From Tautonia rosea (GTDB lineage Bacteria; Planctomycetota; Planctomycetia; Isosphaerales; Isosphaeraceae), in the NCBI RefSeq assembly GCF_012958305.1, contig NZ_JABBYO010000009.1, forward strand, positions 1 through 64,000: a stretch of DNA of 64,000 bases. The letters are read 5' to 3'. Shown piece by piece: positions 26,625 through 34,865 of this stretch. The notes under the pieces were generated by a model that was not told the DNA's origin, searched no databases, and worked only from the letters and a program-made list of their open reading frames with translations. The position numbers and the translations under genes are program-made. How positions within the stretch are numbered: the first letter of the stretch is position 1; the number at the start of each line of letters is the position of its first letter.

Positions 26625-26649
26625 GAACGACCTGCGATCGGCCTATACT
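26621..26649 (+). promoter_or_regulatory. Sigma70-like promoter before the oxidoreductase cassette
   Basis: TTGAGA (26621-26626, overlapping the HMG-CoA reductase stop), 17-nt spacer, TATACT (26644-26649). The best promoter match found in the window; expected start near 26656. Confidence 0.65.
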
Positions 26650-26655
26650 TGAATC

Positions 26656-26743
26656 GGAGCGATTTGCTTGCGACAGGTAAATCGCCTGGTCCTGACGGCC
26701 CCGACTTGCACCGCGATTGCGCATGCAAGTTCGGGGCTTTTTT
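26656..26743 (+). ncRNA. Candidate structured leader or small RNA C
   Basis: About 88 nt between the promoter at 26621-26649 and the terminator at 26698-26743. It forms a 7-bp hairpin GCGATTT (26659-26665) / AAATCGC (26679-26685) with a 13-nt loop, then the terminator. It ends 60 nt before the gamma-delta oxidoreductase start, so it can act as a riboswitch or attenuator leader, or as a free sRNA. Confidence 0.5.
26698..26743 (+). terminator. Strong intrinsic terminator between HMG-CoA reductase and oxidoreductase genes
   Basis: GCCCCGA-CTTGCA (26698-26710) pairs with TGCAAG-T-TCGGGGC (26724-26737): thirteen base pairs with one bulged T, followed by TTTTTT (26738-26743). Confidence 0.9.
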
Positions 26744-26803
26744 CGTTTCCCCTCGCCCGAGGGACGCCCGGGAACGTTGGGTGAGCCTCACGGAGGCCGG
26801 ACC

Positions 26804-27784
26804 ATGTCGACACAGACAGTCCGGGGTGCCGGACTTGAACAACGATCCGTCAATCGGGACGGCTTCGGGCCGTCGGGGCCTTCGCTCCGCATTCGGGTCC
26901 GGTTTCATGGTCGAGGCGGCCAGGGGGTCAAGACCGCCGGCCGGATTCTGGGTACCGGGGCATTCCTCTCCGGATATCATTGCCAGGATTTCCCGGTCTA
27001 CGGAGCCGAGCGACGGGGTGCTCCGGTGGCGTCCTTCGCCCGGATCGGCAACCGGCCGATCGATGAGCGGGGTGTGATCTCGGAACCGGACCTGATCCTC
27101 GTCGCCGATGCGACCTTGCTGGATGACCCTGCCGCTGGGGTGCTTGCCGGGAACGAGGCTGCCTCGGCACTTTTCCTCAACGGCAACCCCGATGCTCCAC
27201 TCCCCGACCTTGGGAACCGTCTCCACCTGATCCGATGGGATCTGACCGGCGCGGCGATCGGAAGGCTCGGTCGGGCTGGTGCGCTGAGTGCTGGCCTCGG
27301 TGCGGCGGCCGCTCGGTTTGTTGGGATCGTGGCTGAGGAGCAGCTTGTTGAGGCGATCCGATCGGAGTTTACCCATCTTGGACTGTCAACGGGGGAGGTT
27401 GACGCGAATGTCGCCTTCGGCCTCGACGTCTTTCGCGCCTTGCCGACCGTCTCATTTCGAGACGTCGCCGAGACCGAGGAAGGGCTGGGCGATTCGGTAG
27501 TTCCGATGATCCCGGCCGACCCTCTGGCCGGGGGTCCAAACGTGATCAGCCCCGGCAACGCAACACTTCGGGACACTGGAGCATGGCGCCTGGAGCGGCC
27601 CGTCATTGATCGCGACCGCTGTACCCGATGCGGACTCTGTCTGATCCGATGTCCCGACGGGGCGATCTCCTGGGATGAGGAGGGTCTGCCGGTCATCGAC
27701 GAGCAGCACTGCAAGGGGTGCCTCATCTGCCGCCAGATCTGCCCGATCCACGGGATCGGTCTCGAAGAGGAGGCGAGGCCATGA
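26804..27784 (+). CDS. 2-oxoacid:ferredoxin oxidoreductase, fused gamma-delta subunit
   Basis: 326 residues from the ATG at 26804 (GGAGG 7 nt upstream). Residues about 25-210 are the gamma (catalytic) domain, with RVRFHGRGGQGVKTAGRIL and DFPVYGAERRGAPVASFARI. Residues about 265-320 are a two-cluster ferredoxin domain: CTRCGLCLIRCP and CKGCLICRQICP, ligating two 4Fe-4S clusters. Gamma and delta are separate in most archaeal enzymes and fused here. The stop overlaps the alpha start by ATGA (27781-27784). The substrate class (pyruvate, 2-oxoisovalerate or 2-oxoglutarate) cannot be settled from motifs alone. Confidence 0.9.
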   Translation: MSTQTVRGAGLEQRSVNRDGFGPSGPSLRIRVRFHGRGGQGVKTAGRILGTGAFLSGYHCQDFPVYGAERRGAPVASFARIGNRPIDERGVISEPDLILVADATLLDDPAAGVLAGNEAASALFLNGNPDAPLPDLGNRLHLIRWDLTGAAIGRLGRAGALSAGLGAAAARFVGIVAEEQLVEAIRSEFTHLGLSTGEVDANVAFGLDVFRALPTVSFRDVAETEEGLGDSVVPMIPADPLAGGPNVISPGNATLRDTGAWRLERPVIDRDRCTRCGLCLIRCPDGAISWDEEGLPVIDEQHCKGCLICRQICPIHGIGLEEEARP

Positions 27785-29022
27785 CTAGAACCATGCTCAC
27801 CGGGAACGCCGCGGCAGCCTGGGGAGCTCGGCTCGCCGAAGCCTGCTATGTGCCCGCGTTTCCGATCACCCCTCAGACCGAGATCATCGAGACCCTCGCG
27901 GGTTGGTTTGCCGATGGGTCGATGCGAGGCCGGTTCGTCACGCTGGACAGCGAGCATTCGATGATGACCGCCGCCGGCGCCGCCGCGGCGGCCGGGGTCC
28001 GAACCTTCGCCGCCACCTCCAGCCAAGGGTTGCTCTACGCAATGGAGGTGCTCTACACAGTCGCGGGCTGGCGCGTGCCCTTTGTTCTCGTGAATGTCTC
28101 TCGGGGACTCTCAGCGCCGATTACCCTCGGTCCGGATCACAATGACGTGTTGGCCGCCCGCGATTCGGGATTCATCCAACTCCACGCGGAGACCTGCCAG
28201 GAGGTGCTCGACTCGATCCTGATGGCCTATCGGATTGCGGAGGACGATCGCGTCTCGGTCCCGGTCCTTGTGAACCTCGACGGCTTCTTTCTCTCGTTCA
28301 CAAGGGAGCCGGTCGAACTTCCCGACCCTGAGGAGGTGCGACGGTTCCTCGCGGCCCCCGAGTCGAGGCCCCCGGGCTTCTCGGCGTCCCGGCCGGCGGC
28401 GCGGGGGGTCGCGGTGCTGGAAGGGCCGACCTACAGCTATTTCCGGTATCAACTCCACCTTGCCGTCGAGCAAGCTCGGGTCGTCCACGAGGAGGCAGCC
28501 GAGGAGTTCGAGCGCCGCTTTGGACGCCGGCACGGGATGATCGATGGATACCAACTGGACGATGCCGAGACGGTCTTGATCATGGCCGGGTCGTTCGCCA
28601 CCAAGGGTCGGGCGGCTGTGGACCGCTGGCGAGCGGAAGGCCGCCGTGTCGGCCTGCTCCGCCTGAGGATGATCCGGCCCTGGCCGACGGCCGAACTTGC
28701 GGCGGCGCTCTCGGGTCGGAAAGCGGTTGCGGTCCTCGACCAGGATCTCGCGCCCGGCTTGGGGGGCATCCTGTTTCAAGAGGTCGCCGCCGTGCTCGCC
28801 CGCTGCCCGGTTCGACCTTCGATCCTCCGGTCGTTCGTCGGCGGACTTGGAGGCAAAGAGATTAGCCGAGCCGAATTTGATCATGTGCTTCAGGTCACCG
28901 AACAGGCCGGTCCGAACGAGGGTCCGGTTGGGCCGGTGCTGCTCATGACCGCCCGAGAAGCCGAACAGGTCGGGCAACGGCTCCGGATCGCGGGGCACGT
29001 CCCGGAGGAGGCGCTGCCATGA
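27781..29022 (+). CDS. 2-oxoacid:ferredoxin oxidoreductase alpha subunit
   Basis: 413 residues. Typical PorA-type start: LTGNAAAAWGARLAEA, then YVPAFPITPQTEIIETL, DSEHSMMTAAGAAAAAGVRT and FAATSSQGLLYAMEVLY. The later part includes the transketolase C-like domain (ETVLIMAGSFATKGRAAVD, AVLDQDLAPGLGGILFQEV). Overlaps gamma-delta upstream and beta downstream by 4 nt each, so the three subunits are made in step. Confidence in the family is high; the substrate is not fixed. Confidence 0.92.
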   Translation: MTRTMLTGNAAAAWGARLAEACYVPAFPITPQTEIIETLAGWFADGSMRGRFVTLDSEHSMMTAAGAAAAAGVRTFAATSSQGLLYAMEVLYTVAGWRVPFVLVNVSRGLSAPITLGPDHNDVLAARDSGFIQLHAETCQEVLDSILMAYRIAEDDRVSVPVLVNLDGFFLSFTREPVELPDPEEVRRFLAAPESRPPGFSASRPAARGVAVLEGPTYSYFRYQLHLAVEQARVVHEEAAEEFERRFGRRHGMIDGYQLDDAETVLIMAGSFATKGRAAVDRWRAEGRRVGLLRLRMIRPWPTAELAAALSGRKAVAVLDQDLAPGLGGILFQEVAAVLARCPVRPSILRSFVGGLGGKEISRAEFDHVLQVTEQAGPNEGPVGPVLLMTAREAEQVGQRLRIAGHVPEEALP

Positions 29023-29948
29023 AGGTCACCCGAGAGCACTATCGGAGCGTGAAGGATCTGCCGTCCGCCGAGTTCGTCGCACCGGGTTCGCCGCTCTGCG
29101 CCGGTTGTGGCGGCCTGACGACGCTGAGGCTTTTTCACAAGGTTTTGGGCGGGAAGGTTGTGGTGGTCAACGCAGCCGGTTGCATGACGTTGATGGCGAC
29201 GTATCCCTTCACGCCGCTCCGGTCGTCGTGGCTCTATACGACGATGGCCAGTCCTTCAGCCGGGGCCCAGGGCCTCCGAGACGCGCTCGACATCCTGATC
29301 GAGTCGGGAAGGCTTCCGGCGGACGAGAATCTGGAGGTCCTGGTTCTGGCCGGGGACGGCTCCACGATCGACATGGGCCTGTCGTCGACCTCCGGAGCCA
29401 TCCATCGAGGGCTCAACTTCTGGTACCTCTGCTATGACAACGAGGCCTATGGCAATACCGGCTTCCAGGCCTCGCCGGCCTCGCCGCTCGGCTCCCTGAC
29501 GGCGACCTCGCCGTTGGGTACACCCTGGTCAAAGAAGGACATCTTTGAGATCTGGAGGTCGCACCGTCCGCCGTACGTTGCGACGATCTCGCCTCACGAC
29601 GCGGTGGACCTGGCGGAAAAAATCGAGCGGGCCCGCCCCCTCTGCGGTCCGAAGCTCTTCGTCTCGCTCGCGACCTGCCCGCCAGGCTGGGGATTCGAGC
29701 CGGCGATGGGGGACGAGCTGGCGAAACTGGCGATCGAAACCGGAATCTGGCCCTTGAAAGAGGCGACCGACGGATCGATCCGACATACGTTCATCCCTGA
29801 GCATCGCCGACCGGTCGAAGCGTATCTCGAACCCCAGCGCCGCTATCGGCATCTCTTCCACCCGGATCGTCGAGACGACGTGATCGCGGCGATCCAGGCG
29901 GCCGTCGACCGCTACTGGGACGCCGCCATTGCATCCGAACGATGCTGA
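29019..29948 (+). CDS. 2-oxoacid:ferredoxin oxidoreductase beta subunit
   Basis: 309 residues. The thiamine diphosphate domain shows CAGCGGLTTLRLFHKVLG near the N-terminus (a 4Fe-4S ligand pattern CxxC with a later Cys), VNAAGCMTLMATYPF, the TPP motif VLAGDGSTIDMGLSSTSGA, and YLCYDNEAYGNTGFQ. Together with alpha and gamma-delta it makes a complete PFOR-type enzyme that converts a 2-oxoacid plus CoA to acyl-CoA, CO2 and reduced ferredoxin. Cys C24-C27 and later Cys suggest one cluster in this subunit, as in pyruvate:ferredoxin enzymes of archaea. Confidence 0.92.
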   Translation: MKVTREHYRSVKDLPSAEFVAPGSPLCAGCGGLTTLRLFHKVLGGKVVVVNAAGCMTLMATYPFTPLRSSWLYTTMASPSAGAQGLRDALDILIESGRLPADENLEVLVLAGDGSTIDMGLSSTSGAIHRGLNFWYLCYDNEAYGNTGFQASPASPLGSLTATSPLGTPWSKKDIFEIWRSHRPPYVATISPHDAVDLAEKIERARPLCGPKLFVSLATCPPGWGFEPAMGDELAKLAIETGIWPLKEATDGSIRHTFIPEHRRPVEAYLEPQRRYRHLFHPDRRDDVIAAIQAAVDRYWDAAIASERC

Positions 29949-30022
29949 TCCGAACGGTGGGCCGATCGGGTCGGAACCCGCTCGGGCCGACCGTGTTGCC
30001 TCGACACGAAAGGGGGGCTGAC

Positions 30023-31129
30023 GTGACTGCTCACCCCAAATTCACCTGGCACGACACGCTGGGCCCATCGAAGGTTGTGCACCTATACGATCCCGAGACT
30101 GGTCTGAAAGGGATTGTCGTCATCGACAACGTTGCGGCCGGTCCCGCGATCGGCGGCGTGCGGATGGCAGCGGATGTCTCAACCGAGGAGGTCGCCCGGC
30201 TGGCTCGGGCCATGACGCTGAAGAATGCCGCAGCCGGTCTTCCCCACGGCGGCGGCAAGGCGGGGATCTGTGCGGACCCGAAGACCGCCGAGGCCCCTCG
30301 ACTTGTCCGCGCCTTCGCCCGAGCGATTCGGGACCTGGTCGAGTACATCCCCGGCCCTGACATGGGAACCAACGAGCGAAGCATGGCGATCGTTCGCGAG
30401 GAGACCGGGCGGGCCGTCGGTCTGCCGAGGGTCCTCGGCGGCATCCCGCTTGACGAGATCGGCGCCACCGGATTCGGCCTGGCCCGATGTGCCGAGGTGG
30501 CCGCCACATTCGCCGGGATCAACCTGAAGGGAGCCCGCCTGGCCGTGGAGGGACTCGGCAACGTCGGCCGCCACGCCGCGCGGTCTCTGGCCGAACTCGG
30601 TGTGGTTCTGGTGGCGGCCAGCGACCGGGGCGGCGCCATCTTTTCCCCTGAGGGACTGGACCTCGATCAACTTGAGGCGGCGAAGGGTGAGAGTGGCACT
30701 GTCGCCGCCTTCAAGGGCGGGCGTCGCCTGACCCAGGCCGATCTTTTCCTGGTTGACTGCGACATCCTCATCCCGGCCGCCCGGCCCGATTGCATCCGGG
30801 CCGACAACGCCGACGCCATCAAGGCCCGGCTCGTTCTTCAGGGAGCGAACATTCCCGCCACCCCGGAGGCCGAGACGATTCTGCACCGCCGCGGGGTCGT
30901 CAACGTGCCGGACTTCATCGCCAACGCCGGCGGCGTGATCTGCGCCTCGGTCGAGTACCACGGTGGCACTGAAGCCGACGCCCTGCGCCGGATCGCTGAT
31001 CAGATTGGCCGGAACACGCAGGAGGTGCTTCAACGGTCCCAGGAGGAGGGAATTGAGCCCCGCCGAGCCGCGGTTGCCTTGGCCACCGATCGCGTCCGGG
31101 AGGCAATGTCGTACCGAACGCCGTGCTGA
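30023..31129 (+). CDS. Glu/Leu/Phe/Val dehydrogenase
   Basis: 368 residues from a GTG at 30023, chosen because AGGGGGG precedes it and homology begins at once (HPKFTWHDTLGPSKVVHLYD); an ATG at 29942 overlaps the beta stop but would add 27 unconserved residues. Motifs: AAGPAIGGVRMAADVSTEEV, MTLKNAAAGLPHGGGKAGI (catalytic Lys), PGPDMGTNERSM, GATGFGLARCAEV, and NAD-binding AVEGLGNVGRHAARSLAEL. It deaminates an amino acid to a 2-oxoacid with NAD(P)H formation. This supplies substrate for the oxidoreductase encoded upstream. Amino acid preference cannot be read. Confidence 0.92.
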   Translation: MTAHPKFTWHDTLGPSKVVHLYDPETGLKGIVVIDNVAAGPAIGGVRMAADVSTEEVARLARAMTLKNAAAGLPHGGGKAGICADPKTAEAPRLVRAFARAIRDLVEYIPGPDMGTNERSMAIVREETGRAVGLPRVLGGIPLDEIGATGFGLARCAEVAATFAGINLKGARLAVEGLGNVGRHAARSLAELGVVLVAASDRGGAIFSPEGLDLDQLEAAKGESGTVAAFKGGRRLTQADLFLVDCDILIPAARPDCIRADNADAIKARLVLQGANIPATPEAETILHRRGVVNVPDFIANAGGVICASVEYHGGTEADALRRIADQIGRNTQEVLQRSQEEGIEPRRAAVALATDRVREAMSYRTPC

Positions 31130-31204
31130 AGAAGATTGGGGCCGCCGATTAGGCGGACTGGTTCCCTTCCCTCGGCCTCCAACTGCCTCGGAAGGCTTGA
31201 AGAA

Positions 31205-33343
31205 ATGGCCACATCAGTTGATACTCCCTCGGCCCCCACCGGCCTCGATGTCTTCTTTCGACCCCGGACGATTGCAATCGTCGGGGCCGGCCGATCCGCC
31301 GACTCGATGGGGGGCCGCCTCGTGCGGAACCTGTTGGCGACCTTCCCGGGGCCGGTTTATCCGATCAACCCCCTGGCCGGGACGATTGCATCGGCGCGGG
31401 CGTACGCCTCGATCGACGAGGTGCCCGAGCCGGTGGATCTGGCGTTCGTCGTCGTGCCGGTGGCCGCCGCGCTGAACGTGGTGAAGGACTGTCTCCGGGC
31501 CGGCGTGCGCGGGATTGTGATGATCACCGCGGGATTCTCCGAAGTCGGCGGGGAGGGAAAAACGCTCCAGGGGCAGGTCGCGTCCTTGATCCGATCCTCA
31601 GGGGTCCGGCTGATCGGCCCGAACTGCGTGGGGATCGCCGGCACCGACCCGGCTTCTCCGATGAATGGAACGTTTGCCGATTTTCCGATGCATCCCGGCC
31701 ACGCGGGGCTCGGCTCTCAGAGTGGTGCCTTCGGAGTGGTCCTTCCCGAGCGACTCCGTCGCGCAGGCGTCGGCCTCTCGGCGATGGTCGCCATCGGCAA
31801 CAAGGCCGACGTGAGCGAGAACGACTTGCTGGCCTGGTGGCGCGACGATCCCAGGACGGAAGTGGTTCTCCTCTACCTCGAATCGTTTCAGAACCCCCGA
31901 CGCTTTCTCCAGATCGCCCGAGAGGTCTCAGTCCAGAAGCCGATTGTGGTCCTGAAAACCGGACGAACCGAGGTGGGTTCCCGGGCCGCGGGGGGGCACA
32001 CCGCGGCGCTGGCAAGCCCCGACGCCCTTGCGGAGGGTTTGATCCGTCAGGCGGGAGCGATCCGGGTGGATGACCTGGACGATCTGATCGACATTGCTGC
32101 GTTGCTCTCCTCCGAGTCAATTCCCCGAGGACGTCGCGTGGCCGTGCTCACCAACGCTGGCGGTCCCGCGGTGCTCTGTGCCGATGCCCTGGGGAACGAT
32201 GGACTCGTGTTGCCGACACTTTCCCCAGATCTTCAAGGCCGACTTCGGGCACTGGTCCGCCCCGAGGCCAGGGTGGTAAACCCAGTCGATCTGATCGGCT
32301 CGACCGACCCTGCTCTGTTCGCCGAGTGCCTCCGGTTGCTGCTCGGCTCGGGAGAAGTGGACGCCATGATCGCGTCTTTCGTGCCGCTTGGGCCGGGAGA
32401 TCTGCCGCCAATCGTCCGAGCGATTGACGAGGTGGCCGGCTCGATGTCTGACCGACCGCCGATGCTAGCGATCTTCCCGGTCGGGGACGATTCCCCTGCC
32501 GATCCGATTGAGGGCCGCCGCATCGTTCCGGCGCTGTCCGATCCAGGCCGGGCGGCTCGGGTGTTGGCGAGGGCTGTGCGATACGGTGAGTGGGTTCGAG
32601 CGCGTGGCTCGGCAATGGTCACCGAAGCGATCGGGCTAGATGTGGCGGCCATCCGTCGTGTTCTCGATACGGCACGAGTCCGCGGGGACGATTCCGGCGA
32701 GTGGCTGGCCCCGGAGGACGTTCAATCGGTGCTCTCAGCCTGCCGGATGCCCGTGCCAAGGTGGGAGGTCGTCGCCTCGGCCGAGGAGGCCGTTGCGGCA
32801 GCCGATCGGATCGGTGGGCCGGTCGCTCTGAAGGTCGATTCGCCCACTGTGCTGCACAAGCGAGCCGCCGGGGGGATTGCCCTGGGACTTCGAGGGGCCG
32901 CAGCAATACGCGATGCCTACACCCGAGTGACCGCCTCCGCCCCCGATGCTCGGGGAGTCTTCGTTCAGGAGATGGTCGGGGAAGGAGGTGAGGTCCTTGT
33001 CGGCCTGGCTCGCGACCCTCAGTTCGGCCACGCGATCGGTGTCGGGCCCGGTGGCTCGGCGGTCGAGGCACTCAACCTCGTCTCGTTCCGCTTCCCTCCG
33101 CTGACCGACCGTGATGCCGAGGAACTCACCCTGGCCAACCCGGTCGCCGCGATGATGCCCAGGGGCACCGACCGATCGGCCGCGATGACGCGACTTCAGC
33201 AGATTCTATTGCGGGTTTCCAGCCTGGTGACCATTGCGCCGGAGATCGCGGAGATCGATCTGAATCCGGTTCGGATCACCTCTGGCGGATCGTGCTGTGT
33301 GGTCGATGCTCGGATTCGGGTCGACGGCCCGTCTTCTGGATGA
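31205..33343 (+). CDS. ADP-forming acyl-CoA (acetate-CoA) ligase, fused alpha-beta
   Basis: 712 residues from the ATG at 31205 (GGAAGG 9 nt upstream). Domains: CoA-binding Rossmann (about 8-105, RPRTIAIVGAGRSADSMGG), succinyl-CoA-ligase-like (about 120-290, IGPNCVGIAG, LGSQSGAFGVVL) with the phosphoryl-His in AAGGHTAALASPDALAEG near 290, a linker domain (about 300-460), and a C-terminal ATP-grasp domain (about 490-712, VALKVDSPTVLHKRAAGGI). It converts acyl-CoA + ADP + Pi to acid + CoA + ATP, conserving energy from the oxidoreductase product. Last gene of the cassette, 75 bp after the dehydrogenase. Confidence 0.93.
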   Translation: MATSVDTPSAPTGLDVFFRPRTIAIVGAGRSADSMGGRLVRNLLATFPGPVYPINPLAGTIASARAYASIDEVPEPVDLAFVVVPVAAALNVVKDCLRAGVRGIVMITAGFSEVGGEGKTLQGQVASLIRSSGVRLIGPNCVGIAGTDPASPMNGTFADFPMHPGHAGLGSQSGAFGVVLPERLRRAGVGLSAMVAIGNKADVSENDLLAWWRDDPRTEVVLLYLESFQNPRRFLQIAREVSVQKPIVVLKTGRTEVGSRAAGGHTAALASPDALAEGLIRQAGAIRVDDLDDLIDIAALLSSESIPRGRRVAVLTNAGGPAVLCADALGNDGLVLPTLSPDLQGRLRALVRPEARVVNPVDLIGSTDPALFAECLRLLLGSGEVDAMIASFVPLGPGDLPPIVRAIDEVAGSMSDRPPMLAIFPVGDDSPADPIEGRRIVPALSDPGRAARVLARAVRYGEWVRARGSAMVTEAIGLDVAAIRRVLDTARVRGDDSGEWLAPEDVQSVLSACRMPVPRWEVVASAEEAVAAADRIGGPVALKVDSPTVLHKRAAGGIALGLRGAAAIRDAYTRVTASAPDARGVFVQEMVGEGGEVLVGLARDPQFGHAIGVGPGGSAVEALNLVSFRFPPLTDRDAEELTLANPVAAMMPRGTDRSAAMTRLQQILLRVSSLVTIAPEIAEIDLNPVRITSGGSCCVVDARIRVDGPSSG

Positions 33344-33455
33344 CGCGGGCTGGCGGGTGATTTTCCGGCTGCGTCCTTCACCGTTTCGATGGTTGCGAAA
33401 GTCTTCCTCAGCTTGCAGAAGGGATGACCGGACGGACGACCGAGGGGTTTACGCC

Positions 33456-34745
33456 TCATCCGGGGGGTAGCTTCTCCAGGAGCAACTCAACGGCCTCCGA
33501 GACCCAGCCGCTGTGCCAGTCGTGATCGCGCTCCGGCCCGTCCCGGTCGAGGTGGGAAATCCCGAGCCGCTCCATCAAGGCATGGGCCGCTCGATGGTCG
33601 TCCCGAAAGTTTCCGAAGCCGAGGAGGATCAGCCGGCTTCCTTCGGAGAGTTCGTCGGCACGCTCCTCCAGGAGGCGGCTGAGCTGGTAACGTCGGAAGT
33701 TCTCCAACGAGCCAAAGATGGGCCCGGAACCGTACTTCCCAGGCTCGGACATCATCAGCGGGGCATCCCAGGCAGCAGCTTTCCCGAAGACGTCCGGGTG
33801 CCGAAGGAGGAGGGAGTATGCACCCCAACCCGACTTGCTGAAGCCCAGGAGAAGCCGGCCACCAGGATCAGTCCTCGCCGGGTAGTGCGCCTCGACGAAG
33901 GGAAGTACCACGTCAATCACGTGGTGCTCCTGGCGGAGACGGGGATCGGTCGGGTGGTCGGCATACCAGGGCAGGTCCGTGAACGAAGGGGCCACGAAGA
34001 TGGCCTTGTGCTCCCGATGCAAATCGAGCCGGAGTATCTCTTCGATCGCGTCTCCGTAGCGGTGCTCATCCGTCGCCTCGACCGGCAGGAGGTAGATCAC
34101 GGGGAATCGCTCCCCGGGTCTCTTTCCTTCGGGGAGCAGGACCCGAATGCTCGTCGTCCCTTCCTGGAACTCGGACCGAACAGCGTGCGAGAGGACGCCC
34201 CTCTCGTCTCGCCTGCCCTCCGAGATGTCGGTGTGCTGATCCTGAGTTTCGGCCAGGGCGACGGAACCGACGAGGCTCATGAGGGCGAGCACGAGGACCC
34301 CCAGGCAGCCTGATCCCTGTGAAGGCACGTCCATCCCATGCCTCCATCCCAGGGCTTCCACCGCGTCCTTCGCCTCCTTCAGTCCGACACCGGTTGCCTC
34401 TCGATAACGCTTGATGGCTTCGATCTTCTTCCCCTGGCCCAGCAGGGCTAGAAGTTCTCCCTCCAGAGGCCCCGCGTTCCCATCCGGAATCAGGTCCTGC
34501 TCGCCCCGCCCAATCGCCTCGACGGCATCTTTGGCCTGTTTGAGCCCGGCTCCGGTGTGTGATCGGAAAAGCTTGATCGCCTCGATGGTTTGCCCCTGAT
34601 CGAGAAGGGTGCGGAGGCGGGAGCGGAGATCATCAGGGAACTCGAATGGCTTCGATTCGGAAGACCAGGCCAGGCTCGCCCCGCAATGGTCGCAGGAGTG
34701 GGATGCGTAGGGGTTGTCGTGCTTGCAGAAGGGACAGCGGGGCAT
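33456..34745 (-). CDS. Zinc-ribbon / twin L12-like domain / putative esterase fusion
   Basis: 429 residues. Order: a zinc ribbon CPFCKHDNPYASHSCDHCG (residues 4-22); two repeats like the C-terminal domain of ribosomal protein bL12 (about 40-75, EAIKLFRSHTGAGLKQAKDA, and about 95-130, EAIKRYREATGVGLKEAKDA); a membrane helix (about 145-165, LGVLVLALMSLVGSVALA); then an exported alpha/beta-hydrolase of the putative esterase (PF00756-like) type, with elbow LLLGFSKSGWGAYS near 300 and a C-terminal His in DWHSGW. The first 140 residues should be cytoplasmic and the esterase outside. No annotated family is known to me with this exact order. Confidence 0.75.
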   Translation of the reverse strand: MPRCPFCKHDNPYASHSCDHCGASLAWSSESKPFEFPDDLRSRLRTLLDQGQTIEAIKLFRSHTGAGLKQAKDAVEAIGRGEQDLIPDGNAGPLEGELLALLGQGKKIEAIKRYREATGVGLKEAKDAVEALGWRHGMDVPSQGSGCLGVLVLALMSLVGSVALAETQDQHTDISEGRRDERGVLSHAVRSEFQEGTTSIRVLLPEGKRPGERFPVIYLLPVEATDEHRYGDAIEEILRLDLHREHKAIFVAPSFTDLPWYADHPTDPRLRQEHHVIDVVLPFVEAHYPARTDPGGRLLLGFSKSGWGAYSLLLRHPDVFGKAAAWDAPLMMSEPGKYGSGPIFGSLENFRRYQLSRLLEERADELSEGSRLILLGFGNFRDDHRAAHALMERLGISHLDRDGPERDHDWHSGWVSEAVELLLEKLPPG

Positions 34746-34865
34746 CCGGGAGTGTCCTTTGGCGAACGATTCATCAAGGGCCGTGCCACGGAAGCAGGAG
34801 CTGGCACCGATCCCGCTTCGTCGCGACAGAGCGTCACCACAATCGGTAGGTCTGCGTGGGTCGCG

